A stretch of 64,000 bases of DNA from Nostoc linckia NIES-25. Its GTDB lineage: Bacteria; Cyanobacteriota; Cyanobacteriia; Cyanobacteriales; Nostocaceae. The position numbers and the translations under genes were made by a program. The stretch is taken from positions 1,948,471-2,012,470 of the forward strand of contig NZ_AP018222.1 of assembly GCF_002368035.1 (NCBI RefSeq), read 5' to 3'. Below the pieces are notes generated by a model. That model was not told the DNA's origin. It did not search any database and saw only the letters and a list, made by a program, of their open reading frames with translations. Positions 26,212 to 35,447 of this stretch are shown here, piece by piece. Each line of letters begins with the position of its first letter. Positions within the stretch are counted from its first letter, which is position 1.

Positions 26212-26878
26212 ACAGCTTATTAACTGTTAGGGAGTTTTCCCATCTCTATGTTTATGGTTATCAAGAAAGGCAGAGGGCAGAGGGCAAAAGGCAGAAGGGA
26301 TTTATCCCTTCTCCTGAATGCTCGTAAGCGTTGCGTTAGCGACGTAGGAGCGTCACCATCTGCGCGACGCGTTGGGAGCAACGGTTTAAGACGCCCACCA
26401 AATTTTCAATTTGGTGGCTCCTTTTCAAAAGGGGTTAGAATCCCCTTGGAGAAAAGAACCTTCTGCCCTCTGCCTCCTGCCTTCTGCCTTCTTCAATCAA
26501 TATATGCAAGTTTATTGCACACAATTTTTATACCTGTACTTGTGTTTTGGCTTTTGATGCTGCGGAAGTTACAGGTTGCAATAATGATTTTTTTGCTTTT
26601 GATGCCTACTTTGTCAGACCTTAATCTAAAACAAACTCATTACAACTTTAGCTTAAAAATGGCGTAAATGTCTACCTGAGAGTAGGCATTGCCTTGACAA
26701 AAGACACTTATTCTGGTGGGATGCGATATTAAGGATGTAGTAATTTTTGAGTTAAAGGTCTGTAATTATAGCAGGTGTGAAAGTAATATTTCAATTGAGC
26801 AACATTATGGTGTGAGCGGCGATCGCTAGACATTACAAGTTTTATGACTGAGGACTTTTTTTGCGGAATGTAGCATCA
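26212..26878. other. Repeat-rich intergenic region
   Basis: It contains a purine tract (26262-26300), short palindromes GCGTTGCGTTAGCGACG and CCACCAAATTTTCAATTTGGTGG (about 26397-26419), and a pyrimidine tract (26462-26492), apparently nested dispersed repeats. An open frame across it is repeat-derived and not convincing. The CRR6 promoter should lie at the right end. Confidence 0.55.
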
Positions 26879-27418
26879 ATGGCTCAAAACTGCTACTGTG
26901 TATTCTCGATCCTAGAGTTGAGCATAAAGAAAGTGGCTGCTGAGTCAAAACCAATTGCGATCGCACTCAATAATGAATTGATTAACAATTTAGATCTGTC
27001 GCCTGCATCAGTGGCGATCGAACAACTGCTGCAAGATGGGATCGCGTCCCACGAACAGCAGCTACGATTTGATATCAATTACGACCTCGAACCTGGCGAT
27101 CCGCGGGAACTCTCAGAAATTCCAGAAATCCGGCTGTGGTTTGTGCGTCTAGATGCCAAATACCCGTGGTTACCATTTTTAATAGATTGGAAGTCTGGAG
27201 AATTTGCTCGTTATGCCGCCATGCTAGTACCACATCAGTTCAGTTCGCAAGAAGGCATACAGTACAATCCTGAAGCCTTAGAAATATTTTTGATGCACAA
27301 AATCTTTATCTTGGATGATTGGCTCAAACAGCAAGGCATTCCCAGCTTATCCCGGCTGAAATCTATGGCACAAATGCTTGGCTATGAATTAGATGATGGT
27401 TTTTTTGAGATATTTTGA
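26879..27418 (+). CDS. crr6: CRR6-family NDH-1 (NdhI) maturation factor
   Basis: A 179-residue protein matching DUF1817/CRR6: IRLWFVRLDAKYPWLPFLIDWKSGEFARYAAMLVPHQFS and YNPEALEIFLMHKIFIL are diagnostic stretches. In plants CRR6 is required for assembly of the NdhI subunit of the photosynthetic NDH-1 complex. It is soluble. ATG at 26879 is used; a TTG at 26861 would add six residues. It is monocistronic with a strong hairpin after it. Confidence 0.85.
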   Translation: MAQNCYCVFSILELSIKKVAAESKPIAIALNNELINNLDLSPASVAIEQLLQDGIASHEQQLRFDINYDLEPGDPRELSEIPEIRLWFVRLDAKYPWLPFLIDWKSGEFARYAAMLVPHQFSSQEGIQYNPEALEIFLMHKIFILDDWLKQQGIPSLSRLKSMAQMLGYELDDGFFEIF

Positions 27419-27484
27419 AGAATTTAAAATTCAGAATTTAAGAATGCTTGAAGTGAGGAATTGGAGGGAAATCGCGACCTTTTA

Positions 27485-27527
27485 ATATTGCCTCGTTCCC
27501 AGCTATCGGCTGAAAACGAGGCAATAT
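27485..27527. terminator. Bidirectional terminator between convergent genes
   Basis: A perfect 13-bp stem (ATATTGCCTCGTT with AACGAGGCAATAT) lies between the convergent crr6 and GT9 genes. Its loop contains CCAGCTATCGGCTG, which folds again and may itself be a dispersed repeat. Confidence 0.7.
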
Positions 27528-27640
27528 CTTAAAAGATGTACGGGTTTCTACGTAAGTAATCAGTTACAATTTTCGAGTAATTGATTCTGAATTTTGCGTT
27601 CTGTTAGCGCAGCGGGGCGTAGCCCATTCTGTATTCTTCT

Positions 27641-28600
27641 TCAACCACCCCAAACTTTTTCTAAAACAGTTTTTGGTGAAATATCCGCCGTTTTGCCCGT
27701 CGGGGATTTAATGGCAAGGAATTTATCATTTTTGGGCAATAACTTAGCTGGATCGGTGGGGCCAAAGAGAGCAATAGTATAAGTTTGTACCGCAACGCTG
27801 AGTTGTAGTGCTGCACTATCAGTTGACAAGAGCAAATTTGCCCCGGCAATCATGGCAGTTAACTTGCCAATATCGCTTGGGGCACTCACCTTGACATCTG
27901 GAGAAGACCGCAGAAGCGATCGCACAAATTGATCGTCTTCAGCCCCCTTAATCACCACTACAGGCAGATCGGGCTGCTTGTGTTGAAAATCTTGGATAAT
28001 TTGCTGCCAACTCTCCACAGGATAGATTTTATCTTGTTCTTTAGCTTGAGATAATTGCTCAGAACAGCCATGAATCAACACATAGCCTGTTTCATGTACC
28101 CCTAAGCGTTTTTGTTCTTTTTGTGCCCATTCAATATCTGGTTTTGGCACATTTACTGCTAACTCTGGTACAGGAGTATTGATACCCAACGGTTGCAGCA
28201 GCTCGTGATATGCCGCCGCACCATACTGGGATGGTTTGAACGGCACAGCCTGGGTTAGATAAATCGAACCCTTGCCTTTGTAGCCAATGCGTATGGGAAT
28301 TCCTGTCAACCAAAGTAAAAGACCAATCGACCAACTCTGCCCAACAGCAATGGCAACATCGTACTCGCGATCGCGAATTGAGCCTACCAGGTTGCCCCAA
28401 TCTGCCAAACTATTACGGTCTTTGAAATCAAAAGCCAGTACCTCATGAACTGACTTGCTGACCTGGTAGGCGGCCTTTGCTTGGGGTTCAACAACGACAT
28501 CTATCTGAGCGTTTGGGTAATAGCGCTTCAGGTCATCTAGAGTCGGAAAGAAGAGAATTTGGTCGCCAATTCCGCCAGGTACAAGGGCTACTACTCGCAT
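27641..28600 (-). CDS. Glycosyltransferase family 9 (heptosyltransferase-like)
   Basis: A 319-residue GT-B enzyme: MRVVALVPGGIGDQILFFPTLDDLK at the N-terminus, YVLIHGCSEQ, and STDSAALQLSVAVQTYTIALFGPTDPAKLLP near the C-terminus, as in the WaaF/ADP-heptose transferase family. It probably adds a sugar in lipopolysaccharide core or another envelope glycan; the substrate is not predictable. The divergent ispD starts 69 bases away. Confidence 0.85.
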   Translation of the reverse strand: MRVVALVPGGIGDQILFFPTLDDLKRYYPNAQIDVVVEPQAKAAYQVSKSVHEVLAFDFKDRNSLADWGNLVGSIRDREYDVAIAVGQSWSIGLLLWLTGIPIRIGYKGKGSIYLTQAVPFKPSQYGAAAYHELLQPLGINTPVPELAVNVPKPDIEWAQKEQKRLGVHETGYVLIHGCSEQLSQAKEQDKIYPVESWQQIIQDFQHKQPDLPVVVIKGAEDDQFVRSLLRSSPDVKVSAPSDIGKLTAMIAGANLLLSTDSAALQLSVAVQTYTIALFGPTDPAKLLPKNDKFLAIKSPTGKTADISPKTVLEKVWGG

Positions 28601-28669
28601 AATATTTATTGACGCTTACTCGCTCCTTATTTTAGGGGAAAATATATAGCTTAAAGATTGAGGAATTCT

Positions 28670-29353
28670 GTGTATTTACTAATTCCCGCTGCCGGAATCG
28701 GAAAAAGAATGGGGAGTAACCGCAATAAACTCCTACTCCTCGTGCGATCGCAACCAATTATTGCTTGGACTTTGTTAGCCGCCCAAGCCGCCAGTAAAAT
28801 AACTTGGATTGGAATTATTTCTCAACCGACTGACTGGCCTGATTTGAAAGCAATTATCGCGGATCTCAAGCTCACCAAACCAGTGGAATTTATTCTCGGT
28901 GGCTCCACCCGCCAAGAATCTGTTTACAACGGCTTACAGGCGCTCCCAGCAAATGCAGGGCAAGTTTTGATTCACGACGGAGCCAGATGTCTGATTACAC
29001 CAGATTTATTTAATTCTTGTGCCCAAGCCATTGCCGAATGTCGCGGTTTAATTGCTGCGGTGCCCGTCAAAGACACCATCAAAGTTGTCGATGGACAAGG
29101 GATAATTCAAAGTACCCCAGACAGACAAAAGCTGTGGGCAGCACAAACTCCCCAAGGATTTGATGTCAAATTGTTGAAGCAGTGCCATGCCGAAGGCGTG
29201 CGCCAAGGTTGGGAAGTAACAGACGATGCCGCTTTGTTTGAAAAATGTGGCATTCAAGTCAGAATTGTCGAAGGCGAAGAGACAAATTTAAAAGTTACCA
29301 CCCCTCAAGATTTAGCGATCGCAGAATTTATCCTTATGAGCAGGGGTTTTTGA
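28670..29353 (+). CDS. ispD: 2-C-methyl-D-erythritol 4-phosphate cytidylyltransferase
   Basis: A 227-residue IspD: PAAGIGKRMGSNRNK CTP-binding loop, ILGGSTRQESVYNGL, LIHDGARCLIT, VKDTIKVV, AQTPQGFDV and TDDAALFE are all present. It is the third enzyme of the MEP isoprenoid pathway, supplying carotenoid and chlorophyll side chains (ispG, crtP and crtB also lie in this window). The start is a GTG at 28670, supported by GAGG six bases upstream; the frame is open further upstream only to a weak TTG. Confidence 0.95.
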   Translation: MYLLIPAAGIGKRMGSNRNKLLLLVRSQPIIAWTLLAAQAASKITWIGIISQPTDWPDLKAIIADLKLTKPVEFILGGSTRQESVYNGLQALPANAGQVLIHDGARCLITPDLFNSCAQAIAECRGLIAAVPVKDTIKVVDGQGIIQSTPDRQKLWAAQTPQGFDVKLLKQCHAEGVRQGWEVTDDAALFEKCGIQVRIVEGEETNLKVTTPQDLAIAEFILMSRGF

Positions 29354-29374
29354 ATAAGTGGGCATTGGGCAAAC

Positions 29375-29520
29375 AGGGCAGGGAAAAGGTTAAAGGGAAA
29401 AGGGAAAAGGAATAAATTTAATCTTTCCCCTTTTCCCCGGTTGGTGAGCTTGTCGAACCATACCCCTTTCCCTTTCCCCTTGTCCTCTTCCTATGCCCCA
29501 TGCCCCATCCCCCATGCCCA
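29375..29520. repeat. Polypurine-AT-polypyrimidine element with 22-nt insert
   Basis: A copy of the dispersed element whose pyrimidine arm is interrupted at 29439-29460 by a 22-nt sequence beginning GGTTGGTGAG and ending CGAACCA. The same insert, inverted with its arm, occurs at 32225-32246. Uninterrupted copies at 17286 and 30215 show the empty site. Confidence 0.8.
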
Positions 29521-29677
29521 TTCCCTAATTTTGAAATTGCCAAAATATTTTTGACATTTTAGGATATGATCCCAGAGACTTGTTGATTGTTAGTTGTGAT
29601 TTGTCATTCGTCCTTTGCGAACAACTAATGGCCAATGACCGATAACTAATGACCAATGACTAATGACTATTGACTAA

Positions 29678-30214
29678 ATGATTACAGCCACAGCGACTAA
29701 GATAGAAGCGATTCTCTATTTAAAGGGTAAACCCTTGTCGCTCGGCGAAATCGCCGAGTATGCCGCTTGCGATCGCGCCACTGTTAAGGAAGGCATCATT
29801 GAACTGATGGACAATTATGCCCACCGAGATAGCGCCCTAGAGGTAGTAGAAACCCCAGATGGATACAGTTTGCAACTCAGGTCTGATTTTCACGATTTAG
29901 TGCAAACGATGATACCAGTAGAATTGGGTGTAGGTGCATTGCGAACTTTGGCGGCGATCGCTCTCAATAATCCCATACTCCAGAGCGACTTAATTAATTT
30001 ACGAGGTTCAGGCGTATATCAACACGTTCCAGAACTAGTAGAACTTGGTTTCGTCCGCAAGCGGCGAGACAGCGATTCCCGCTCCTACTCGCTGCAAGTA
30101 ACCCCCAAATTTCATCAATATTTCCAAATCGAAGAACTTCCGCAAATACTTTCTACCAAGCAAAAGGAAGAACAATTAGAACTAGAACTCAACGGAGTGG
30201 GGAGTGGGGAATAG
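29678..30214 (+). CDS. scpB: SMC-ScpA complex subunit ScpB
   Basis: A 178-residue protein with tandem winged helices of the ScpB family: MITATATKIEAILYLKGKPLSLGEIAEYA and TLAAIALNNPILQSDLINLRGSGVYQHVPELVELGFVRKRR. It works with SMC and ScpA in chromosome condensation and segregation. The C-terminus runs into purine-rich repeat DNA just past the stop. A GACTAATGACCAATG-type repeat precedes the start. Confidence 0.9.
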   Translation: MITATATKIEAILYLKGKPLSLGEIAEYAACDRATVKEGIIELMDNYAHRDSALEVVETPDGYSLQLRSDFHDLVQTMIPVELGVGALRTLAAIALNNPILQSDLINLRGSGVYQHVPELVELGFVRKRRDSDSRSYSLQVTPKFHQYFQIEELPQILSTKQKEEQLELELNGVGSGE

Positions 30215-30310
30215 GGCAGGGGAAAAGGTTAAAGGGAAAAGGTTAAAGGGAAAAGGAAAAATTTAATCTTTCCCCTTACCCCTTTCCCCTTACCCTTTCC
30301 CCATACCCTG
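30215..30310. repeat. Polypurine-AT-polypyrimidine element
   Basis: Copy of the dispersed element with purine arm, AAAAATTTAATC centre and pyrimidine arm without the 22-nt insert. Confidence 0.75.
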
Positions 30311-30409
30311 TTTGCCCCCTCCTCTTAATGACTTATACCCGTGGTGAATGCGCTACCCTTGTTCTATGGTTTAGAGTAGAGTTAGCAATTAAGCTAAATA
30401 AAACTGCCA

Positions 30410-30748
30410 ATGGTGTTTAATCCTGACTTTTTGAATGACAACTCTGAGGAACACCCTAATCAACTTCTTTCAGATAGTTCTGAAGAATACCCCAATCAAT
30501 TACTCAAATACTTACAACATCAGTCTCCTGATGTTTTAGCCAGGGTCGCCCAGTCTGTCAGCCCTGAAATTAAACAAATTATCTCGCAAAATGTCCAAGG
30601 GCTAGTGGGAATGCTCCCGGCAGAAAATTTCAACGTACAAATTACAACAGACCGGGAAAACTTAGCTGGGCTTCTAGCATCTGCTATGATGACGGGTTAT
30701 TTTCTGCGTCAGATGGAACAAAGGATGCATTTAGAACAAAAGTTATGA
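30410..30748 (+). CDS. DUF760 protein
   Basis: A 112-residue protein matching DUF760 (LLKYLQHQSPDVLARVAQSVSPEIKQIISQNVQGLVGMLP and FNVQITTDRENLAGLLASAMMTGYFLRQMEQR). The family is conserved in cyanobacteria and plastids; function unknown to me. Near the N-terminus the segment NSEEHPNQLLSD is followed by the near-copy SSEEYPNQLLK, a small internal duplication. Confidence 0.8.
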   Translation: MVFNPDFLNDNSEEHPNQLLSDSSEEYPNQLLKYLQHQSPDVLARVAQSVSPEIKQIISQNVQGLVGMLPAENFNVQITTDRENLAGLLASAMMTGYFLRQMEQRMHLEQKL

Positions 30749-30886
30749 GTAATGAGGTGAGAGTTAGGAGTTCTGAGTTATGAGTTAGGAATTGTGGAAA
30801 GTTTTTAACTTCTAACTCCTAACTCCTCACTCCTCACTCATACATTTCTAGCTTCTCACTCCTCACTCATAACTTCTAACTCCTAA

Positions 30887-32098
30887 CTATTTTTTGGGGT
30901 AAGTTCCCGATTGCACTTTGAAGGTTTGAATTTTACCGCTACGGTTGACTTCGATCGCTAAAATATCTCCAACTTTACTGGACTCTACCAGCTTCTGTAC
31001 CTGCGCTGAGGTTTTGACTGGCTGACCGTTGACTTTTTGAATCACGTCTCCAGCAACAAGTCCTCCCTGCTTGGCTGGAGAGTCATCTGTTACTCCTTTA
31101 ATGACAACCCCCACATCCTGCTGAATATTCAGCTGATTTTCTTGATTAATCTGCTGTTTTCTGGTTGGAGAAAGGTCTGCCATTTCAATACCCAAGAAGG
31201 GATGTTCTACACGCCCTTTGGTAAAAAGCTCATTGGCAATGCGGGCGGCGGTTTCAATCGGGATGGCAAAGCCGAGTCCTTGGGCATCAGCACGGATGGC
31301 AGTGTTAACACCAATCACTTCGCCTTGGGCGTTCAACAAAGGGCCGCCAGAATTACCAGGATTAATTGCTGCATCAGTTTGGATAAAGCTAACCCGTTTA
31401 TCTGGGACACCAACTTGAGTGCTAGTGCGGTCTGTAGCACTGATGATGCCAATGGTGACAGTGTTATCTAAACCCAGAGGGTTGCCAATAGCGATCGCCC
31501 ACTGTCCTGGTATCAAATTTCGCGAATTTCCCAACTTCACCGTCGGTAGATGATTTGCTTTGATTTTCACTACCGCCACATCAGTCATCGAATCAACGCC
31601 TACTACCTTACCCTCTAAAGTCCGACCATCCTTGAGAGTAACTAGTACTGTATCTGTATCGGCTACAACATGAGCGTTGGTGAGTAATTGTCCATCTTCG
31701 CTCAAAATAAATCCCGAACCCGTACCGCGTTCAATGCGTTCTTGGGGAATTGGTTCCTCATCCTCTCCAAAGAATCGCCGCAAGAGGGGATTTTTCAAAG
31801 CATCAGAAATGGGATTGGCTACTCTACGGGTGGCATTAATTCGTACCACAGCCGGGCCAACTTTTTGCACTGCCGTTGCAATAAAATTTACATTATCGCC
31901 TCCAGTACCCGCGATCGCTCCGTTCGGAGAATTAGGAACTACCGATTCTGGAGGCAAAGCTATTGTTACATTTTTTAACTGTTGGAACGAGGAATTTTGG
32001 GGAAGTAGATAACGACTGCCAAACAAACCTGCACCACCGCCGATCACGAGTAAAAACAGATAAACGGCCAGTTGCTTTAAGGATAACTTCATAATCAT
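30887..32098 (-). CDS. HtrA/HhoA/HhoB-type periplasmic serine protease with PDZ
   Basis: About 403 residues from the ATG at 32098. An N-terminal membrane anchor or signal (LKQLAVYLFLLVIGGGAGLFGSRYL) is followed by a trypsin-like protease with His (LLTNAHVVAD), Asp (DSMTDVAVVKI) and Ser (DAAINPGNSGGPLLN), then one C-terminal PDZ domain (GVVIKGVTDDSPAKQGGLVAGDVIQKVNGQ). It belongs to the Deg family that degrades damaged exported proteins. Start choice between ATG at 32098 and 32092 is open. Confidence 0.9.
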   Translation of the reverse strand: MIMKLSLKQLAVYLFLLVIGGGAGLFGSRYLLPQNSSFQQLKNVTIALPPESVVPNSPNGAIAGTGGDNVNFIATAVQKVGPAVVRINATRRVANPISDALKNPLLRRFFGEDEEPIPQERIERGTGSGFILSEDGQLLTNAHVVADTDTVLVTLKDGRTLEGKVVGVDSMTDVAVVKIKANHLPTVKLGNSRNLIPGQWAIAIGNPLGLDNTVTIGIISATDRTSTQVGVPDKRVSFIQTDAAINPGNSGGPLLNAQGEVIGVNTAIRADAQGLGFAIPIETAARIANELFTKGRVEHPFLGIEMADLSPTRKQQINQENQLNIQQDVGVVIKGVTDDSPAKQGGLVAGDVIQKVNGQPVKTSAQVQKLVESSKVGDILAIEVNRSGKIQTFKVQSGTYPKK

Positions 32099-32194
32099 TC
32101 TGCTCAAGGACAGCAATGCAGTTGCTAATTTCTAAGTGTAGTCAAGCCAACGGCAAGTGGACAGATCTATTTAGAAGGAATTAGGGATTGGGGA

Positions 32195-32350
32195 AAACAG
32201 GGCATGGGGAAAGGGAAAGGGGTATGGTTCGACAAGCTCACCAACCGGGGAAAAGGGGAAAGATTAAATTTATTCCTTTTCCCTTTAACCTTTAACCTTT
32301 TCCCTTGCCTCAACAGCTCCCCCTGCTCCCTAGTCCCCAGTCCCCAGTCG
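32195..32350. repeat. Polypurine-AT-polypyrimidine element with inverted 22-nt insert
   Basis: The purine arm carries at 32225-32246 the reverse complement of the insert at 29439-29460, at the same relative position. The whole composite repeat has therefore been copied in opposite orientation. Confidence 0.8.
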
Positions 32351-32407
32351 CCAATCCCTAAAATCTCCATTTAAGATCTAAAGTTAATGCGCTTTTAACT
32401 TGTATAC

Positions 32408-33301
32408 ATGACTTTACCTTTTCGTCAACTATTTCTCTGTAGCTTAGTTAGCGCCTTGGGTCTAGTATCCGTACTGCCAAACTCGAACAGCGCCAATGCT
32501 GCTGTAGGTGGTTGCCCAACTCCAGCCCTATCTCGCTTCCAACGCCATAAAGTAGTTCGTGGCGAAACTTTGGAGAGTATAGCGCAGCGATACAATCTCA
32601 TTCCCACTACTATTATCGGGATGAATCCAGCTTTGCAAAATAACGGGGCCGCTAGCGTTGGTACTGTACTGCAAATTCCTCCGTACAATGGGATTGTAGT
32701 CGAAGTGCCCCGCGGTCAAACTTGGCGGCAAGTGGCAGCAAAATACAAGGTTCGTGCTGATAGCCTTTTTGAGGTGAATGGTTGCCAACAAGACCCCAGA
32801 ATCGTCTTTGTTCCGGGAGTAAATTGGTCGCCCGATGGGGTTGTTACTAAGTCCCCTATACCTACTGATACAGGTACGCAAAACCGCGTATCTCTATCTG
32901 GCTATCCCTTAGCAGAAGTGGCAAATGTGGCATTAGCCTACGGCTGGCAAATTAATCCTGGTACAGGTCAAGTTTTCTTCCATAGCGGCGTTGATTTGTT
33001 AGCACCAGTTGGTACAGATGTGCTAGCGATCGCCCCTGGAACCGTAGCCTTTGCCGATGACCAAGGTAGTTATGGCAAGTTGGTCATCATTAACCACAGC
33101 GGCGGACTCCAAAGCCGCTACGCCCAACTTAACAGTATCAATGTCAGTGTTGGTCAAAAAGTCAACAAAGGCGACTTACTCGGAACTGTAGGCACCAGTG
33201 GAACCCCAAGCGCCAGTCAGCCCCATCTCCATTTTGAAGTCCGTTCTAGCTCATCTCTGGGTTGGGTAGCGCAAGATCCCAAGGGTTTTTTGAAGAAATG
33301 A
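32408..33301 (+). CDS. LysM and M23 peptidase (cell wall endopeptidase)
   Basis: A 297-residue exported protein: signal peptide (LFLCSLVSALGLVSVLPNSNSANA), a LysM domain (HKVVRGETLESIAQRYNLIPTTIIGMNPAL), a second LysM-like segment, and an M23 zinc endopeptidase with FHSGVDLLAPVGTDVLAIAPGTV and HLHFEV metal/active-site motifs. It likely cleaves peptidoglycan cross-links or activates amidases, acting in division or filament septum remodelling (inference). Confidence 0.9.
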   Translation: MTLPFRQLFLCSLVSALGLVSVLPNSNSANAAVGGCPTPALSRFQRHKVVRGETLESIAQRYNLIPTTIIGMNPALQNNGAASVGTVLQIPPYNGIVVEVPRGQTWRQVAAKYKVRADSLFEVNGCQQDPRIVFVPGVNWSPDGVVTKSPIPTDTGTQNRVSLSGYPLAEVANVALAYGWQINPGTGQVFFHSGVDLLAPVGTDVLAIAPGTVAFADDQGSYGKLVIINHSGGLQSRYAQLNSINVSVGQKVNKGDLLGTVGTSGTPSASQPHLHFEVRSSSSLGWVAQDPKGFLKK

Positions 33302-33422
33302 GGGAGTGAGGAGTGAGAAGTGAGCAGTTAAGAATTATTCTTATTTGTCTCCCTTGTCCCCTTTGTCTCCCCATCACCCCACCTCCCCATCACCCCACCT
33401 CCCCATCACCCCATCTCCCCAG

Positions 33423-34454
33423 TCACCAGCCCCCAATTTCAGTAGATTTGACGACGTGCATTCCTGCTTCTGCAAATCTTGTAAATATCGCATCTGCTTG
33501 TTCTGTGTAGTCCACAACACCAGGAACAACCACAGGAGAAGTGCAATCTTCTAGCAAATAGATTTTTTGAGCAAGGGTGGCATCTACCTGTTTAATTTCT
33601 GTTAATAAATCGTCAATTGTCCAGGCGACACAATGGCTTTTAGCTTGACCACCAATAATTACAACATCAAATTCTAAAAGTTGCTTAATTAACTGCGTAT
33701 TCTTTTGACCAAGTGGACGTTTTTCAAAATCTTCCAAAACTTCTGGGCGTAAAATCGAATAGTTTTCTGTTAAAGGATTTTCGCCTTTAATTTCAAATTG
33801 CGTTTGACTTTGACGAGCAATGCCATGAAAAAAGATTGCTTCTTCAACCGATGAAACTAAAGCATGACCGATACCACCCAACATTGAATGATAAGGCCAA
33901 ACAGTCAGAGGATATTTTCCATCTTGACTGAGCTGCTTAACGTAATGATAAGCATGTTTTTCTAATAATTCGTAATTGCCATTAGTAACACTATTAGCAA
34001 CTGCTGGGTTGACTTTCCAAATACCTTGTTCGATATCTCTAGGAGTGATGCTAGTAGCTGCCGGGATGGGATGTTCTCCGGCGGGGTTCACCCAAAAGAT
34101 AGGATGGAAAATTTGGGTTGCTGTGTGAGTATCTAAGGTGGGGATAATTTTTGTAATTATTCCCAAATGGCGATAGATAAATTCAGACAATCGCCGATTG
34201 TCATCCACTGCCGCAGTACCGCTTCTTCCCCCTACAAATAATTCAAATCCAGGAATACAAAAGGTGTTTTGGACATCAATTAATAGTAGGCAAATGCGGG
34301 TTTTGTCTGAAGATGCAGGTTGAATTTTGTGTTGTTTTGACCATGTTTCGGCTGCGGCTGCAATCTCTTGGTAAGGTACGCGCCAGACTTCACCGACTTT
34401 ATCGGGGTTGAAGTGCGGCGGAATTGGTAGTTGGGTTATTGTTTGGGTATTCAT
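33423..34454 (-). CDS. Isochorismatase-family cysteine hydrolase
   Basis: A 343-residue hydrolase with the catalytic Asp in CLLLIDVQNTFCIPG and Cys in GGQAKSHCVAWTIDDL, plus a cis-peptide-like VIIGGQ. It is longer than typical nicotinamidases (about 200 residues), with an N-terminal extension and insertions, as seen in cyanobacterial members. The substrate is unknown; nicotinamide or another amide is possible. Confidence 0.8.
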   Translation of the reverse strand: MNTQTITQLPIPPHFNPDKVGEVWRVPYQEIAAAAETWSKQHKIQPASSDKTRICLLLIDVQNTFCIPGFELFVGGRSGTAAVDDNRRLSEFIYRHLGIITKIIPTLDTHTATQIFHPIFWVNPAGEHPIPAATSITPRDIEQGIWKVNPAVANSVTNGNYELLEKHAYHYVKQLSQDGKYPLTVWPYHSMLGGIGHALVSSVEEAIFFHGIARQSQTQFEIKGENPLTENYSILRPEVLEDFEKRPLGQKNTQLIKQLLEFDVVIIGGQAKSHCVAWTIDDLLTEIKQVDATLAQKIYLLEDCTSPVVVPGVVDYTEQADAIFTRFAEAGMHVVKSTEIGGW

Positions 34455-34525
34455 AATTACAGTTTGATTTATTCTGTAATAACATCAATAATTTCAATAC
34501 CCAAGTTTTCTAAATCTAATGTTAC

Positions 34526-34810
34526 CTAGTACACATCATCATGAGAACCTAAAGTTAGCAGCAAAATTTCTTCCTCTACTGATTCAGTATTTGTAACAAA
34601 TTTAAATAAAATCTGATTATGAGAATCAATTGAACATGAGTATCTACCCGATAAATCACCTTTTAGCTTGTGGCTGCGTAAACTGGGTTGAAAAGGCTCT
34701 TCAGCGATTTGTTGTAATAGTTGCTCAATTTGAGAGCCTAATTCAGGATTTTTCTTAACTAGACACTTAGAAGTACGAACAAAAATCGGACTCCAAACTA
34801 AATTTTTCAC
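34526..34810 (-). CDS. RelE/StbE-type toxin
   Basis: A 94-residue protein with RelE/YafQ features (VWSPIFVRTSKCLVKKNPELGSQIEQLLQQI, HKLKGDLSGRYSCSIDSHNQILFKF, LLTLGSHDDVY with the terminal catalytic-like GSHDxVY). A GTG start overlaps the antitoxin stop. It belongs to type II TA mRNA interferases. Confidence 0.85.
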   Translation of the reverse strand: MKNLVWSPIFVRTSKCLVKKNPELGSQIEQLLQQIAEEPFQPSLRSHKLKGDLSGRYSCSIDSHNQILFKFVTNTESVEEEILLLTLGSHDDVY

Positions 34811-35025
34811 TCATCCAACTGTGCCATCAAATCTGCAACTGAACCACGGCGGACATTACCTTGAGCGTAATCACTCTCTGCTTGCGCGATTTCTTTTAAT
34901 AAATCATCCCGTCGCTGTTGTTTGAGGCGGTTTTGAATAATATTCACAAGAATAGCTTGAGCTTCTGGGTCTAGTGCTTCTACTGCTTCTATAGCTTTCT
35001 GGAATGTGGATGTTTTTTCTACCAT
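34807..35025 (-). CDS. Antitoxin partner of RelE/StbE toxin
   Basis: About 72 residues from ATG 35025 (MVEKTSTFQKAIEAVEALDP). It is helical, ending ESDYAQGNVRRGSVADLMAQLDE, a tail seen in cyanobacterial antitoxins paired with this toxin type. It overlaps the toxin gene by four bases. Confidence 0.75.
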   Translation of the reverse strand: MVEKTSTFQKAIEAVEALDPEAQAILVNIIQNRLKQQRRDDLLKEIAQAESDYAQGNVRRGSVADLMAQLDE

Positions 35026-35447
35026 GAAATTAAACAATTTGCTGATAATTCTAATTTAGCTAGTCATAGGAGCGATCGCTTCTCATCAAGAGTATTTTTG
35101 TATTATGGAAACACAAATTTAGCGATCGCTCTTATGAATAGAGATGAATGACTCAAGCGCTATGCAATTTATAGTTAAATTATTGCAGTTTGGGTCATAG
35201 AATTACTATGAAACTTGTAGTATAGATAACTCAGCAAGAAAGCGATCGCTACTCAAGCTACTGAGTTAAAGGAAGTTTTAGTAACATATCTTTACAAACG
35301 ACCAAAACCGCTTTATTTTTTTGGCTGTATTGCTTTCTTTTTTCTATATTAATTAGTTACCCAAAAATACCCCTACTGTGGCAATCTGGGAAACAGAGAT
35401 TTATCAAATCTGATATTTTAACTACAGCAAATTTGCCATTACAGGTT
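35026..35447. other. Intergenic region with ispG promoter, no gene seen
   Basis: AT-rich with three GCGATCGC octamers near 35093-35255. No hairpin terminator or open frame of note. The ispG promoter must lie here. Confidence 0.5.

Noticed and set aside
26248..26667. 139-codon plus-strand frame after the Fur gene
   Set aside because: Most of it is dispersed repeat DNA (purine tract, palindromes); only the hydrophobic end looks protein-like, and there is no convincing start.
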